A program made the translations under genes and the position numbers. The notes below the pieces were generated by a model. The model made no database searches and was not told the DNA's origin. It saw only the letters and a list, made by a program, of their open reading frames with translations. Source: Intestinimonas aquisgranensis (GTDB taxonomy: Bacteria; Bacillota; Clostridia; Oscillospirales; Oscillospiraceae). From it: 64,000 nucleotides of DNA. Location: contig JAJEQY010000005.1 of the NCBI GenBank assembly GCA_020687605.1, forward strand, positions 23,704-87,703, written 5' to 3'. Positions 32,142 through 41,413 of this stretch are shown here, piece by piece; position 1 is the stretch's first letter; each line of letters opens with the position of its first letter.

Positions 32142-32990
32142 CTATTCCTTTGTTTTCTCCTCTTCCGTACGCACCACCTGGGGGATGAAGCGCCGGGCAA
32201 ACCGGCCCTTGCCCCGGGATTTGACATAAAAATAGCCGATGATGGAGAAAACCACCGCACCGATAAAGTTGACGAAGAGGTCCTTCATGGTGTCCAGGAT
32301 GCCGATGTCCAGGTAGCCGCCCAGACCCAGGGCATGCTGGGTACCGTCGGCGGTGACCACGATGACGTCAGCGATGTTTCGAATGGCGGTGGGATGGTTG
32401 CCCCCCTTCGGGTCCAGCATCACCGAGGAGATGGTGTTGACCACCGTGTCCTTCTGCATATCCAGGAAGAAAAACTGGTCCATGGTGCACTCAAAAAACT
32501 CCCACAGCACTCCGATGGTCATGGAGAAGCAGAAAGCGGTGATGGCCAGGAAGAGGGGGGAAAGCTGGATGGAAAAGCGTTCGCTGCGGTTGAGGATGTC
32601 CACCAGGGCAAAGCCGATGGCGGCACACAGGAAGCCGTTGATGGTGTGGAGCATGGTGTCCCAGTAGGCAAACGTGATGTAATAGGCCTGGATCTCTCCC
32701 AAAATCTCCGCGGCGAAGATGAAGAGCATGATGATAATCTCCAGGGTATCCGGCAGGTCCACATGGATCTTCCGTTCGATGAAGGTGGGAACCAGGAACA
32801 AAATAAGGGTCAGGACGCACAGGAACACATTTTCAAAATTGCCCTTGACAAACTGAGCGATCAGCACCAGGATGACCGCCAGGCGCAGGACGATGTAGAC
32901 CGTGACCACCGCGCCTTTTTTCTCCCGAAGCTCTTCTATGGTGTTCCGCGGCCTTCCGGAGGAATCTGTTTTTTTCTTCGCTGCCATCAC
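32142..32990 (-). CDS. DUF2238/YjdF-like integral membrane protein
   Basis: The 282-residue protein has about six to seven membrane segments. The block YWDTMLHTINGFLCAAIGFAL, the TIGVLWEFFECTMD motif and the C-terminal LGLGGYLDIGILDTMKDLFVN are the conserved parts of YjdF/DUF2238-like inner membrane proteins. The acidic and histidine residues inside the membrane core could bind a ligand, but no substrate is known. A basic N-terminus and acidic tail are cytosolic. It is transcribed alone, towards DUF1540. Confidence 0.75.
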   Translation of the reverse strand: MMAAKKKTDSSGRPRNTIEELREKKGAVVTVYIVLRLAVILVLIAQFVKGNFENVFLCVLTLILFLVPTFIERKIHVDLPDTLEIIIMLFIFAAEILGEIQAYYITFAYWDTMLHTINGFLCAAIGFALVDILNRSERFSIQLSPLFLAITAFCFSMTIGVLWEFFECTMDQFFFLDMQKDTVVNTISSVMLDPKGGNHPTAIRNIADVIVVTADGTQHALGLGGYLDIGILDTMKDLFVNFIGAVVFSIIGYFYVKSRGKGRFARRFIPQVVRTEEEKTKE

Positions 32991-33124
32991 TTGGCTCCTT
33001 TCAATTTGGACTGCGCACCATCCCTCTCTAACAGCGGAGATAGGCGGTTTAGTTTTTCGCTATTGTATCATAACCGCCCCCCTCCGCGCAACCACCGGCC
33101 TCCTCCGGCATAGGATGGGACGAG

Positions 33125-33346
33125 GTGATCGTTTTGGACCTGAAGAACAACCAGATCCTGGTGGGGACCCTGCTGGACACCCCCGCCTCCTGTGCCGTCT
33201 TCCAGCGGCGCTTCGGCAAGCTTCTCAAGCACCCCATGGTGCCCGCCGCCCGGAGCCTGACCCTGGAGCAGCTGTTGGGCTTCGCCCGGCTCTACTTACC
33301 CAAGTCAGTCATCCAGGACACCCTGGAGGAGCTGCGCCGTCTGTAA
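33125..33346 (+). CDS. Hypothetical 73-aa protein
   Basis: A GTG start preceded by a weak GGGACGAGG gives a 73-residue protein ending at a strong shared terminator. The sequence (IVLDLKNNQILVGTLLDT, FARLYLPKSVIQDTLEELRRL) is mostly helical with no recognised motif. Codon use matches the neighbouring genes and the terminator fits its stop, so it is probably real. Confidence 0.6.
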   Translation: MIVLDLKNNQILVGTLLDTPASCAVFQRRFGKLLKHPMVPAARSLTLEQLLGFARLYLPKSVIQDTLEELRRL

Positions 33347-33348
33347 CA

Positions 33349-33393
33349 AAAACCGGCGTCCTTCCGCTCTACGCGGTGGGACGCCGGTTTTTT
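33349..33393. terminator. Bidirectional terminator
   Basis: AAAACCGGCGTCC pairs with GGACGCCGGTTTT, flanked by A- and T-runs. It ends the 73-aa gene on the plus strand and the murQ-anmK operon on the minus strand. Confidence 0.88.
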
Positions 33394-33403
33394 ATGTCTG
33401 TTT

Positions 33404-34606
33404 TTACCGGACGGGAGGCAGGGAGATCTTGCCCATAATGGCGGCTGCCTTGGCGCCGGTGACGCTGGGGAGCACATTGGGCTTTTCCCGGACACAGCAG
33501 TCGGCCATGATGGCGAAGGCCACTGCCTCCTTGGCATCGCTGCTCCAGCCCAGGTCTTCCTGGGTGCGGACCTTTACGCCGTAAGGGGCAAAGCGCTCCC
33601 GCAGGAAGCCCAGCAGAGTGGCGTTATAGCTGCCGCCGCCGCCTACCACCAGCTCAGTGGCCTGCCGCTTGGGAAGGACATACCGGGCATAGCCATCCAC
33701 GATGGACCAGGCGGTGAGATCGGTGACAGTGGCGAGCAGATCGGCGTCGGACAGGCCGTGCTCCCGCCGGTAGTCCAGGATCTTCTCCACATACTGCACG
33801 CCAAAAAGCTCCCGACCGGTGGTCTTGGGCAGAGGCATGCTATAGTAGGGGTCCTGTTGGAGCATGGCCAGCAGCTCCTGATCCACCTTGCCCTCCGAGG
33901 CCATGGCGCCGCCGGCATCGTAGGTCTTCTCCCCGCCGGTGAGGGCGCTCACCACGGCGTCGATGATCATATTGCCCGGGCCGGTATCAAAGGCGTATAC
34001 CGCCTCGGGCCCCTCATCACCGGGAAGAACGGTCATATTGCCGATGCCGCCGATGTTCTGAAGGAGGATGGTCTCCCCCGGACGACGGTAGAGCAGATAC
34101 TCAGAGAAGGGCACCAGGGGGGCGCCCTGTCCGCCCACAGCCATGTCGGCCACCCGGAAGTCGGACACGGTGGGCACGCCTGTCCGGGCGGCGATCACCG
34201 AGCCCTCACCGATCTGCACGGTAAAAATCACCGGGAAACCATCTTTATCGCATACCTCCGGGGCGTGCCAGATGGTCTGGCCATGGGAGCCGATGAGGTC
34301 GATATCGGCCAGGGTGAGCCCCGCCTTCTCCACCACAGAGGCCACCGACTGGGCGTAAATCTCCCCCATGAGAAAATTCATGTAACCGATCTTGTCCACC
34401 GTGGCCGTCTCAGGCCGGAACAGGGGAAAGATCTGCTCCCGCACCTTCTCCGGCCAGGGCCGGTCCTCAAAGGCGACGAGGCGCACCTCCGGTGCCTCGT
34501 CGGTGCCGCCAATCTCCACCAGGGCGGCGTCGATGCCGTCCACCGAGGTGCCCGACATGAGCCCCACCACCCGGCGGACCGATTTCTTGCGGATCTCTTC
34601 CAGCAT
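33404..34606 (-). CDS. anmK: Anhydro-N-acetylmuramic acid kinase
   Basis: The 400-residue length is normal for AnmK. GLMSGTSVDGIDAALVEI at the start, GSHGQTIWHAP, QIGEGSVIA, NIGGIGNMTVLP and FDTGPGNMIIDAVV are the conserved ATP- and sugar-binding blocks of the ASKHA-fold enzyme. AnmK opens the 1,6-anhydro ring of anhydroMurNAc and phosphorylates it to MurNAc-6-phosphate in the cytosol. It lies 5 bp downstream of murQ, whose product uses MurNAc-6-phosphate, so the pair is a recycling operon. Confidence 0.96.
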   Translation of the reverse strand: MLEEIRKKSVRRVVGLMSGTSVDGIDAALVEIGGTDEAPEVRLVAFEDRPWPEKVREQIFPLFRPETATVDKIGYMNFLMGEIYAQSVASVVEKAGLTLADIDLIGSHGQTIWHAPEVCDKDGFPVIFTVQIGEGSVIAARTGVPTVSDFRVADMAVGGQGAPLVPFSEYLLYRRPGETILLQNIGGIGNMTVLPGDEGPEAVYAFDTGPGNMIIDAVVSALTGGEKTYDAGGAMASEGKVDQELLAMLQQDPYYSMPLPKTTGRELFGVQYVEKILDYRREHGLSDADLLATVTDLTAWSIVDGYARYVLPKRQATELVVGGGGSYNATLLGFLRERFAPYGVKVRTQEDLGWSSDAKEAVAFAIMADCCVREKPNVLPSVTGAKAAAIMGKISLPPVR

Positions 34607-34611
34607 GGTCC

Positions 34612-35526
34612 TTACTCCTCCTTTTGACTCGTTTCAATGGCCTGGGCCAGCCGGCCCTCACACCGGTCCAGCAGATCCTGGGCCGCCTCCCGGTCCAGTC
34701 CGCTCTTGGCCATGAGGATGGCCAGCTTTACATGGCCGCCGGCTCCCTCCAGGAAGGTCTCCGCCTTCTCCGGAGTCAGACCGGTGGCGTGGATGATGAG
34801 CCGCAGGGCACGGTCCCGCAGCTTTTTGTTGCTGGCCTTCAGGTCCACCATCAGGTTGCCATAGACCTTACCCAGCTTGATCATGGAGCAGGTGGTCAGC
34901 ATATTGAGCACCATCTTCTGGGCGGTACCCGACTTCATACGGGTGGAACCGGAGATGACCTCCGGGCCCACCAGGGGAGCGATGGTCACATCACACAGCC
35001 CCTCCAGCCTGGACCCGGCGTTGGTGCACACTCCGATGGTGACGCTCCCCCGCTCCTTGGCCCGCCGGAGGGCGGCCAGCACATAGGCGGCGCTGCCGCT
35101 GGCGGTGATCCCCACCACCGCGTCGTCCGGCCCTACCTCCAGGCCGTCCACCAGGGCGATGCCATCTTCCTCGCTGTCCTCACAGCCCTCTACCGGGTGG
35201 CGCAGGGCGATGTCTCCGCCGGCGATATAGCCCTGGACCATGTCCGGGTCCACGCCGAAGGTGGGCACGCACTCGGAGGCATCCAGAACCCCCAGCCGTC
35301 CGGAGGTACCGGCCCCCAGATAGATGAGCCGTCCGCCCCGCCGGAAGCAGCCGTAGATCAGGTCCACCGCCTGGGCGATGTGGTGCCGCTCGGCCCCCAC
35401 CGCCCCGGCCACCAGAGCGTCCTGGCGGTTGATGAGCGCCACCATCTCCTCTGTGGTACAGATATCAATATTCTGTGTCTCCGGATTGACCCCCTCGGTA
35501 GCCAGACCGGCCAGATAGTTATCCAT
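34612..35526 (-). CDS. murQ: N-acetylmuramic acid 6-phosphate etherase
   Basis: The 304-residue protein has the MurQ SIS domain: YLGAGTSGRLGVLDASECVPTF (ligand loop with the catalytic glutamate), GITASGSAAYV and ISGSTRMKSGTAQKMVLN. MurQ cleaves the D-lactyl ether of MurNAc-6-phosphate to give GlcNAc-6-phosphate and D-lactate. It is the first gene of the minus-strand operon with anmK and is divergent from an RpiR-type regulator. That is the arrangement expected for MurNAc-inducible control. Confidence 0.97.
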   Translation of the reverse strand: MDNYLAGLATEGVNPETQNIDICTTEEMVALINRQDALVAGAVGAERHHIAQAVDLIYGCFRRGGRLIYLGAGTSGRLGVLDASECVPTFGVDPDMVQGYIAGGDIALRHPVEGCEDSEEDGIALVDGLEVGPDDAVVGITASGSAAYVLAALRRAKERGSVTIGVCTNAGSRLEGLCDVTIAPLVGPEVISGSTRMKSGTAQKMVLNMLTTCSMIKLGKVYGNLMVDLKASNKKLRDRALRLIIHATGLTPEKAETFLEGAGGHVKLAILMAKSGLDREAAQDLLDRCEGRLAQAIETSQKEE

Positions 35527-35599
35527 GGGAACACCTCCAACTCTGTTCCCTCTCAGACTATCCCATCTCCCCTACGTTGTCAACAAGATTTCACTTCGT

Positions 35600-35660
35600 T
35601 TTCAAAACATGAAACAAAATTTTAAAACCTATGGACTTGCCTGGCACTTTTTGATATACT
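35600..35660. promoter_or_regulatory. murQ/regulator divergent control region
   Basis: TTTCA-AAACA-TGAAA at 35600-35614 is an inverted repeat in the style of RpiR/MurR operators. The plus-strand promoter TGGACT, 17 bp, TATACT (35632-35660) drives the regulator gene. The TTTCA motif recurs just upstream (35590-35594). Confidence 0.5.
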
Positions 35661-35688
35661 GGATAAAAAGCATGGGGAGGGTTCCGGC

Positions 35689-36534
35689 ATGGCTTGTACA
35701 CTTTTCATTAAGGAGTGCCTGGATCACCTGACCGAGACGGAGCGCCGTTTGGCTGCCTACCTGCTGGACCACAGCCGGGAGGCCATCCACATGAGCGCCA
35801 AAGAGCTCTCCGCCCAGTGCGGCACCTCACCGGCGGCGGTGGTGCGCCTGTCTCAGAAGCTCGGCTTCAAAGGCTTTACTGCCCTGAAGCTGGAGTTGGC
35901 AAAGGAGTCCGGCCAGGAGGAACCCGACGCTTTCCAGTCCGCCATCCGAGACAATGACGACATGGAGACCATCGTCCGCAAGGCCGAACAGATCCATCTG
36001 CGCAATACCTCTCTTACCTATCAGATGGTCAACGTCTCTATTCTATCTCAGGCGGTGGAGGAGATCTGCGCCGGTCGGCGCATCCACCTCTTTGGTGTGG
36101 GAGCTTCGGGGCTGCTGGCTCTGGATTTTCTCTACAAATCCTCCCGCATCGGCATCCCCGCCTTTTACCACTCCGATGCCCACACCAATCTTGCCACCGC
36201 CTCCCTCCTGGGACCGGAGGACATCGTCATCGCCATCAGCTATTCCGGCGAGACCCTGGAAACGGTGCTGGCCGCCAAGGCGGCCAAGGAACGTGGGAGC
36301 AAAGTTATCGCCATCACCCAGGCCAACCGCAACACCCTTGCCCGCCTGGCCGATTACCCCCTCTACATCCCCGGCGAAGAGCGTGAATTCCGGGTGGGCG
36401 CCATGACTTCCCGGACCTCCGGCCTGCTCATCCTGGATCTCCTCTATCTGGGCATCGCCAAGCACGACCCTGAGCGCACTCAGGAGAACCTCCGCCAGAC
36501 CCGGGAACTGATTCGCGCCTTTCAGCGGGAATAA
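35689..36534 (+). CDS. RpiR/MurR-family transcriptional regulator
   Basis: The 281-residue protein has the family's two domains. The N-terminal HTH_6 (about 1-75: LTETERRLAAYLLDH and MSAKELSAQCGTSPAAVVRLSQKLGFKG) binds DNA. The SIS domain (about 115-245: HLFGVGASGLLALDFLYKSSRIG, IAISYSGETLETVLAAKAAKE) senses a sugar phosphate. Divergent from murQ-anmK, it most likely responds to MurNAc-6-phosphate like MurR (inference). The serine hydrolase and the peptide transporter downstream on the same strand may be in its regulon. Confidence 0.9.
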   Translation: MACTLFIKECLDHLTETERRLAAYLLDHSREAIHMSAKELSAQCGTSPAAVVRLSQKLGFKGFTALKLELAKESGQEEPDAFQSAIRDNDDMETIVRKAEQIHLRNTSLTYQMVNVSILSQAVEEICAGRRIHLFGVGASGLLALDFLYKSSRIGIPAFYHSDAHTNLATASLLGPEDIVIAISYSGETLETVLAAKAAKERGSKVIAITQANRNTLARLADYPLYIPGEEREFRVGAMTSRTSGLLILDLLYLGIAKHDPERTQENLRQTRELIRAFQRE

Positions 36535-36613
36535 AATTTTAGCGTTGTTGGCTTTTTTCTTGAAATCATGTTCCGAATATGCTACCATGGTTGTTAAGAA
36601 ACACAATGCCATA

Positions 36614-36657
36614 TCAGGAAAGGCTCCGCCTTTCCGCACAAGGTCGTGTATTCCTGA
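36614..36657 (+). promoter_or_regulatory. Leader with mutually exclusive stems
   Basis: GGAAAGGC at 36617-36624 pairs with GCCTTTCC at 36628-36635. TCAGGAA at 36614-36620 can instead pair with TTCCTGA at 36651-36657. The two share GGAA, so only one can form. It lies ahead of the serine hydrolase start at 36721. Confidence 0.35.
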
Positions 36658-36720
36658 GCCATGGGTGTCCGCTTGGAATATGGGGCCCTTTTTTGTATCC
36701 TGACACCGTATAAGGAGGAG

Positions 36721-37764
36721 ATGGCCACGGATTTTTCTGTGATCGACCATATTTTAGAGGATTACCGCTCCAAGGGTTACTTCCCCTCGGCGGTCTGTCA
36801 GGTCTTTCGCGGCACGGAGACCCTGTACCGGTGCACGGTGGGGGATGTGACCTCTGAGACCTGGTTCGACCTGGCCTCGGTGAGCAAGCTCATCTGCACC
36901 ACCATGGTCCTCTCCGTCATGGAGGAGGGCCGCCTGGCCCCGGAGGATCTCATCCTCTCCCACCTGCCGGAAAACGGCCCCGGACCGGTGACCCGGCAGC
37001 GTCTGGCCACCGTGACGGTGGAACAGGTCATGACCCACACCTCCGGCATCGTCCCCTGGTACCCCTTCTATGCCGACGGCCGGGACTTCTACACCGTGCT
37101 GGAGCACGTCCTCTCCACCACCCTAGTGGAGACCGGTATGGCATACAGCGACCTGAACTTCATGCTGATGGGACAGGTCTTCTCCCACATCACCGGCCTC
37201 CCCCTTCGTGAGGGACTGGAGCAGTACATCAAAGGCCCTATGGGCATCACCGAGATGGCCTACGGCCCGGTAGACCCGGGCGTGTGCGCCCCCTCCTGCT
37301 ACGGCAACCAGATCGAGCAGCGCATGTGCGCTGAGCGGGGCATCACCTTTGACGGCTGGCGTCCCAACGGCGTGCCGGTACGTGGGGAATGCAACGACGG
37401 CAACGCCTACTACTATTGGCACGGAGCCAGCGGCCATGCCGGGGTCTTTGCCTCCGCCGGCGCACTAAGTCGGCTGGGCCAGCACTTTCTTGCCACCGAA
37501 GCGCCCATGTTCCGCCGGGCTATGGAGGCCAACATCTGCGGCCGGGGCCTGGGCTTTGACAAAAGCGAAACCTTCCCCGACGGCTGCGGACACACCGGCT
37601 TCACCGGCACCAGCCTGTGGGTGAGCCGGACACACGACCTGGGCGCTGTGATCCTCACCAACAAGTTCTATCGCCCGGAGGGTGAGCCCCCCGGAAACTC
37701 CAACGAGTTCCGCCGGGCTGTCCACTACGCCCTGCTGGGCCGCACTCCGCCCCCTGTGGTATGA
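36721..37764 (+). CDS. Serine hydrolase of the beta-lactamase/AmiE family
   Basis: The ATG at 36721 follows TAAGGAGGAG. The 347-residue protein is a class C beta-lactamase-fold serine hydrolase with the catalytic tetrad motif SVSK (about residues 58-61), a YSDLN motif for the second Tyr site (about 140-144) and HGASGHAGVFASAG (KTG-like region, about 239-252). There is no signal peptide. In Bacillus a member of this family (AmiE/YbbE) sits in the murQ-murR locus and removes peptides from MurNAc. The same neighbourhood here suggests a muropeptide amidase or esterase. Direct proof is lacking. Confidence 0.8.
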   Translation: MATDFSVIDHILEDYRSKGYFPSAVCQVFRGTETLYRCTVGDVTSETWFDLASVSKLICTTMVLSVMEEGRLAPEDLILSHLPENGPGPVTRQRLATVTVEQVMTHTSGIVPWYPFYADGRDFYTVLEHVLSTTLVETGMAYSDLNFMLMGQVFSHITGLPLREGLEQYIKGPMGITEMAYGPVDPGVCAPSCYGNQIEQRMCAERGITFDGWRPNGVPVRGECNDGNAYYYWHGASGHAGVFASAGALSRLGQHFLATEAPMFRRAMEANICGRGLGFDKSETFPDGCGHTGFTGTSLWVSRTHDLGAVILTNKFYRPEGEPPGNSNEFRRAVHYALLGRTPPPVV

Positions 37765-37824
37765 GCAAGGGAATGTTGTCTCCCTTGTAAAATACGAAAC
37801 AATTTGAGGAAAAGAGGTCATTAC

Positions 37825-39453
37825 ATGAAGAACATGAAGAAATGGCTGTCCCTGTCTCTTGCCGGCGCCATGCTCATGGGCGTTCTGGCCGGCTGCGGCG
37901 GCGGCACCAGCAGCACCCCCGCCCCCGCCGAGACCGGCACCACCGAGGCCACCGGTGAGCCCGCCGCCGTGGAGCAGGTGCTCAAGTACGGCACCGATAC
38001 CTGGCCCGCCGGCTTCGACCCCCACACCATCTCCGCCATCGCCGCCACCCGTGTGTTCAATCAGGTCTATGAGACCCTCATCGACTTCAACCCCGACATG
38101 ACCTTCAAGGGCGTCCTGGCCGAGAGCTGGGAGATCCCCGATGACGTCACCTACATCTTCCACATCCGTCAGGGCGTCAAGTTCCACAATGGCCGTGAGA
38201 TGACCGCTGAAGATGTGGTCTACTCCTTCCAGCGCGTCCTGGGCCAGACCGAGTACGGCGACATCGGTGCCCTGGGCTCCAGCGCCAGCTACTACGGCGG
38301 CATCGCCTCCATCGAGGCCAATGACGACTACACCGTCACCATCACCCTCTCCGAGCCCAACGCCGCCTTCATGGCCAACCTCACCTCCTCCTACGGCGCC
38401 ATCGTCTGCAAGGAGGTCGTGGAGGCCAACGACGGCAGCCTCTCCGCCATCGACACCATGTGCGGCACCGGCCCCTTCATGTACAAGGAGTCCGTGGTGG
38501 ACAACTACATCACCCTGGTGAAGAACCCCGACTACTGGGAGGAGGGCGCCCCCAAGCTGGACGGCATCACCTACTACCTGCTGGCCGATGAGAGCGCCCG
38601 TCTGGCCGCCCTGCGCACCGGTGACATCAACCTGTGCAGCCTGTCCGCCCTGAACCTCTCCGAGGTGGAGGGCGACGAGAGCATCAAGGTCCTCTCCTAC
38701 CAGTCCAACAACTACACCTACCTGGGCTTCAACCTCTCCAACGAGGCCCTCCAGGATGTCCGGGTCCGTCAGGCCATGAGCATGGCCATCGACCGTCAGG
38801 CCATCATCGACTACGTCTACAACGGCGAGGCCACCGTGTCCACCTTCGTCGCTCCCGCCATGGGCCACTGGGTGTGGGATGCTCCCACCGAGTCCCCCCT
38901 CTACACCCAGGACATCGAGGGCGCCAAGGCCCTCATGGAGGAGGCCGGCTACAGCGACTCCAACCGCCTGACCATCAAGATGGCCGCCGGTCTGCTGGAC
39001 TCCATCCGTGACACCGCCGTGGTCCTCCAGCAGCAGCTCAAGGAGATCTACATCGATGTGGAGATCACCAACCTGGAGTCCGGTGAGTACGTGGACGTCT
39101 GGGGCAAGATGAACACCCCCGAGGCTGGTTACGACGCCATGTGCGGCCAGAACGGCTCCGGCACTGACCCCAACCGCGCCGTCAGCTTCTTCTTCTCCAC
39201 CACCGGCGGCGCCAACGTGTGGGGCTACTCCAACGCCGAAGTGGATGAGCTGTGCGCCCAGGGCGTGGCCACCACCGACGAGGCCGAGCGTGAGAGCGCC
39301 TACATCGAGGCCCAGAAGATCATCATCGGCGAGTCCCCCAACCTCTTCTTCGCCAGCCCCATGGAGTACTTCTTTGTGAGCAGCGGCGTGGAAGGCTTTG
39401 AGCCCTTTGCCGCCAACGCCAACAACTTCCGCAGCACCTATATCGCTGAGTAA
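37825..39453 (+). CDS. Peptide ABC transporter substrate-binding lipoprotein
   Basis: From the ATG at 37825 (AAAGAGGTC upstream) the protein has 542 residues. It starts with a lipoprotein signal peptide ending in LAGC (lipobox, Cys about residue 24) and a Gly/Ala/Thr-rich linker. SBP_bac_5 features follow: FDPHTISAIAATRVFNQVYE, FHIRQGVKFHNGREMTAEDVVYS, TYLGFNLSNEALQDVRVRQAMSMAIDR (each of these split over the fold). It binds di-, oligo- or muropeptides outside the membrane. It is followed by matching DppB-, C-, D- and F-type genes and is separated from them by a hairpin that would raise its own expression. Confidence 0.95.
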   Translation: MKNMKKWLSLSLAGAMLMGVLAGCGGGTSSTPAPAETGTTEATGEPAAVEQVLKYGTDTWPAGFDPHTISAIAATRVFNQVYETLIDFNPDMTFKGVLAESWEIPDDVTYIFHIRQGVKFHNGREMTAEDVVYSFQRVLGQTEYGDIGALGSSASYYGGIASIEANDDYTVTITLSEPNAAFMANLTSSYGAIVCKEVVEANDGSLSAIDTMCGTGPFMYKESVVDNYITLVKNPDYWEEGAPKLDGITYYLLADESARLAALRTGDINLCSLSALNLSEVEGDESIKVLSYQSNNYTYLGFNLSNEALQDVRVRQAMSMAIDRQAIIDYVYNGEATVSTFVAPAMGHWVWDAPTESPLYTQDIEGAKALMEEAGYSDSNRLTIKMAAGLLDSIRDTAVVLQQQLKEIYIDVEITNLESGEYVDVWGKMNTPEAGYDAMCGQNGSGTDPNRAVSFFFSTTGGANVWGYSNAEVDELCAQGVATTDEAERESAYIEAQKIIIGESPNLFFASPMEYFFVSSGVEGFEPFAANANNFRSTYIAE

Positions 39454-39467
39454 GACAAACGCCTGGA

Positions 39468-39505
39468 TGGGGGCGGGGAGAACCCCGCCCCCACAGGTTC
39501 TTTTT
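39468..39505 (+). terminator. Attenuating hairpin between binding protein and permeases
   Basis: TGGGGGCGGGG pairs with CCCCGCCCCCA (AGAA loop) followed by TTCTTTTTC. A partial terminator here would keep the binding protein more abundant than the membrane components. Confidence 0.75.
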
Positions 39506-39608
39506 CCGAGGACGTCTTGTCGTGAGCGCCGCGTCCCGGCGTCCGTACCAGAGGCGGCGTTCACGACGCCTCGCCCTTTTATCCTCTTCCATGTGGGAGC
39601 GTGATCCA

Positions 39609-40553
39609 ATGAGAAATTATGTTATCCGGCGTCTCCTCCAGCTCATCCCGGTCCTCTTTGGCATCAGTGTGGCCATCTTCGCCGTGCTGCGCCTCATCCC
39701 GGGCGGCTTTGCCTCCGGTATGCTGGGCATCGACGCCACCCCTGAGCTCATCGCCCAGGTCAACGCCCGGTACGGTCTGGACCAGCCCGTGGTCACCCAA
39801 TACCTCAACTGGATGGGCGGCGTCCTTCACGGAGATTTCGGCACCTCCTTCCGCTCCGGCGCCGAGATCCTGCCCGAGATCCTCACCCGCTTTCAAGTCA
39901 CCGCTGAGTTGGCCATTCTGGCCGCCATCATCTCCTGGTGTATCGCCCTCCCCCTGGGCATATTGGCCGCTGTCAAGCGGAATACCCTGGCCGACCGGGT
40001 GGTCCGGGTGGTGGCTCTGTTGGGCGTGTCCGTCCCCGGCTTCGCCCTCTCCATCCTGGTGATCCTGGTCCTCTCCCTTTTCTTCGGCTACTACCCCCCG
40101 CTGGACTATGTGGGATTGCTGGAAGACCCAGTGAAAAACCTGGAAATCATGTTCCTTCCCGCTCTCATCCTGGGGTGCAGCATGTCGGGCTCGGTCATGC
40201 GTATGACCCGTTCCTCCGTGCTGGAGGTCCTGCGGCAGGATTTTATCAAGACCGTGCGGGCCAAGGGCGCCAGTGAGCGGGTGGCCATCTTCAAGCACGC
40301 CCTCCGCAACGCCCTCATCCCCATCGTCACCCTGGTGGGCCTCCAGATCGGCTCCCTGCTGGGCGGCGCCGTGGTGGTGGAGCAGATCTTCTCCCTGCCC
40401 GGCCTGGGCCTTATGACCCTCACCGGCATCAACAACCGGGACTACCCTGTGGTCCAGGGCTGCGTCCTCTTCATCGCCTTTGTGTATGTGCTGGTCAATC
40501 TGGTGGTAGACCTGCTCTACGCCTACATCGATCCCCGGATCTCGTACGACTAA
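39609..40553 (+). CDS. dppB: Peptide ABC transporter permease, DppB type
   Basis: The ATG at 39609 follows GGGAGCG. The 314-residue protein has six membrane segments, and the N-terminal RNYVIRRLLQLIPVLFGISV is diagnostic for DppB/OppB. The coupling (EAA) loop reads FIKTVRAKGASERVAIFKHALRNALIP (split: VRAKGASERV and FKHALRNALIP). It forms the channel with DppC. It is transcribed with its binding protein and ATPases. Confidence 0.94.
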   Translation: MRNYVIRRLLQLIPVLFGISVAIFAVLRLIPGGFASGMLGIDATPELIAQVNARYGLDQPVVTQYLNWMGGVLHGDFGTSFRSGAEILPEILTRFQVTAELAILAAIISWCIALPLGILAAVKRNTLADRVVRVVALLGVSVPGFALSILVILVLSLFFGYYPPLDYVGLLEDPVKNLEIMFLPALILGCSMSGSVMRMTRSSVLEVLRQDFIKTVRAKGASERVAIFKHALRNALIPIVTLVGLQIGSLLGGAVVVEQIFSLPGLGLMTLTGINNRDYPVVQGCVLFIAFVYVLVNLVVDLLYAYIDPRISYD

Positions 40554-40567
40554 GGAGGGTCTTGAAA

Positions 40568-41401
40568 ATGAAAAGTGTGATCAATACCCTCCGGGACCTG
40601 TGGAAGGACCCCATGGGAAAAATCGGCATCGTGGGCCTCTTTCTCCTCATCGCCGTGGCCCTCTTCGCTCCCCTCATCGCCCCCTATCCCTATGACCAGA
40701 TCGGCATGAAGTTCCAGGCGCCCTCCGCCGAGCACCTCCTCGGTACCGACAAATTCGGCCGCGACATCCTCAGCCGAGTGATCTACGGCGCCCGGGTCTC
40801 CCTGGAGGTGGGCATCATCGCCGTGGGCATCGGCGCCATCTGTGGTTACCTGCTGGGCCTGCTGGCCGGCTACTTCGAGCGCTGGGTGGACCGGGTCATC
40901 ATGTGCGTCATGGATATCCTCTTTGCCTTCCCCTCCATCCTGCTGGCCATCTTCATCTCCGCCGTGCTGGGTAAGGGCATCGGCCCCACCATGGTGGCCA
41001 TCGGCATTGTCAACATTCCCGTCTTCTGCCGCACCGTCCGGGCCGCTGTCATCTCTGCCAAGGGCCTGGAGTATGTCCAGAACGCCAAGAGCGTGGGCGT
41101 CAAGACCTGGCCCCTGCTGGTGCGCCACATCTCCCCCAACGTGGTGGCCCCCTTCACCGTCCAGGCCACCCTGGCACTCTCCGGCGCCATCCTCACTGAG
41201 GCCACCCTCAGCTTCCTGGGCATGGGCATCCAGCCCCCCGCCCCCTCCTGGGGCTCCATGCTCTCTGAGGCCAGGGCCGACATGATCCGCGCCCCCTGGT
41301 CCGCCCTCTCCCCCCTGCTGTGCATCGTCATCACCATCCTGGTCTTCAACATCCTGGGCGACGCCCTCCGGGATGTGCTGGACCCCAAGCTGAAAGTGTA
41401 A
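40568..41401 (+). CDS. dppC: Peptide ABC transporter permease, DppC type
   Basis: The ATG at 40568 has TAAGGAGGGTC upstream and follows dppB by 14 bp. The 277-residue protein has the DppC pattern: an N-terminal segment, then FLLIAVALFAPLIAPYPYDQ, HLLGTDKFGRDILSRVIYGAR and the EAA loop (EYVQNAKSVGVKTWPLLVRHISPN, split: EYVQNAKSVGV and LLVRHISPN). It completes the membrane channel. Confidence 0.94.
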   Translation: MKSVINTLRDLWKDPMGKIGIVGLFLLIAVALFAPLIAPYPYDQIGMKFQAPSAEHLLGTDKFGRDILSRVIYGARVSLEVGIIAVGIGAICGYLLGLLAGYFERWVDRVIMCVMDILFAFPSILLAIFISAVLGKGIGPTMVAIGIVNIPVFCRTVRAAVISAKGLEYVQNAKSVGVKTWPLLVRHISPNVVAPFTVQATLALSGAILTEATLSFLGMGIQPPAPSWGSMLSEARADMIRAPWSALSPLLCIVITILVFNILGDALRDVLDPKLKV

Positions 41402-41413
41402 GGAGGGCCGCAC

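Noticed and set aside
37465..39609. 714-codon minus-strand open frame
   Set aside because: Antisense to the peptide-binding lipoprotein; Gly/Val/His/Asp repeats are a codon artefact.
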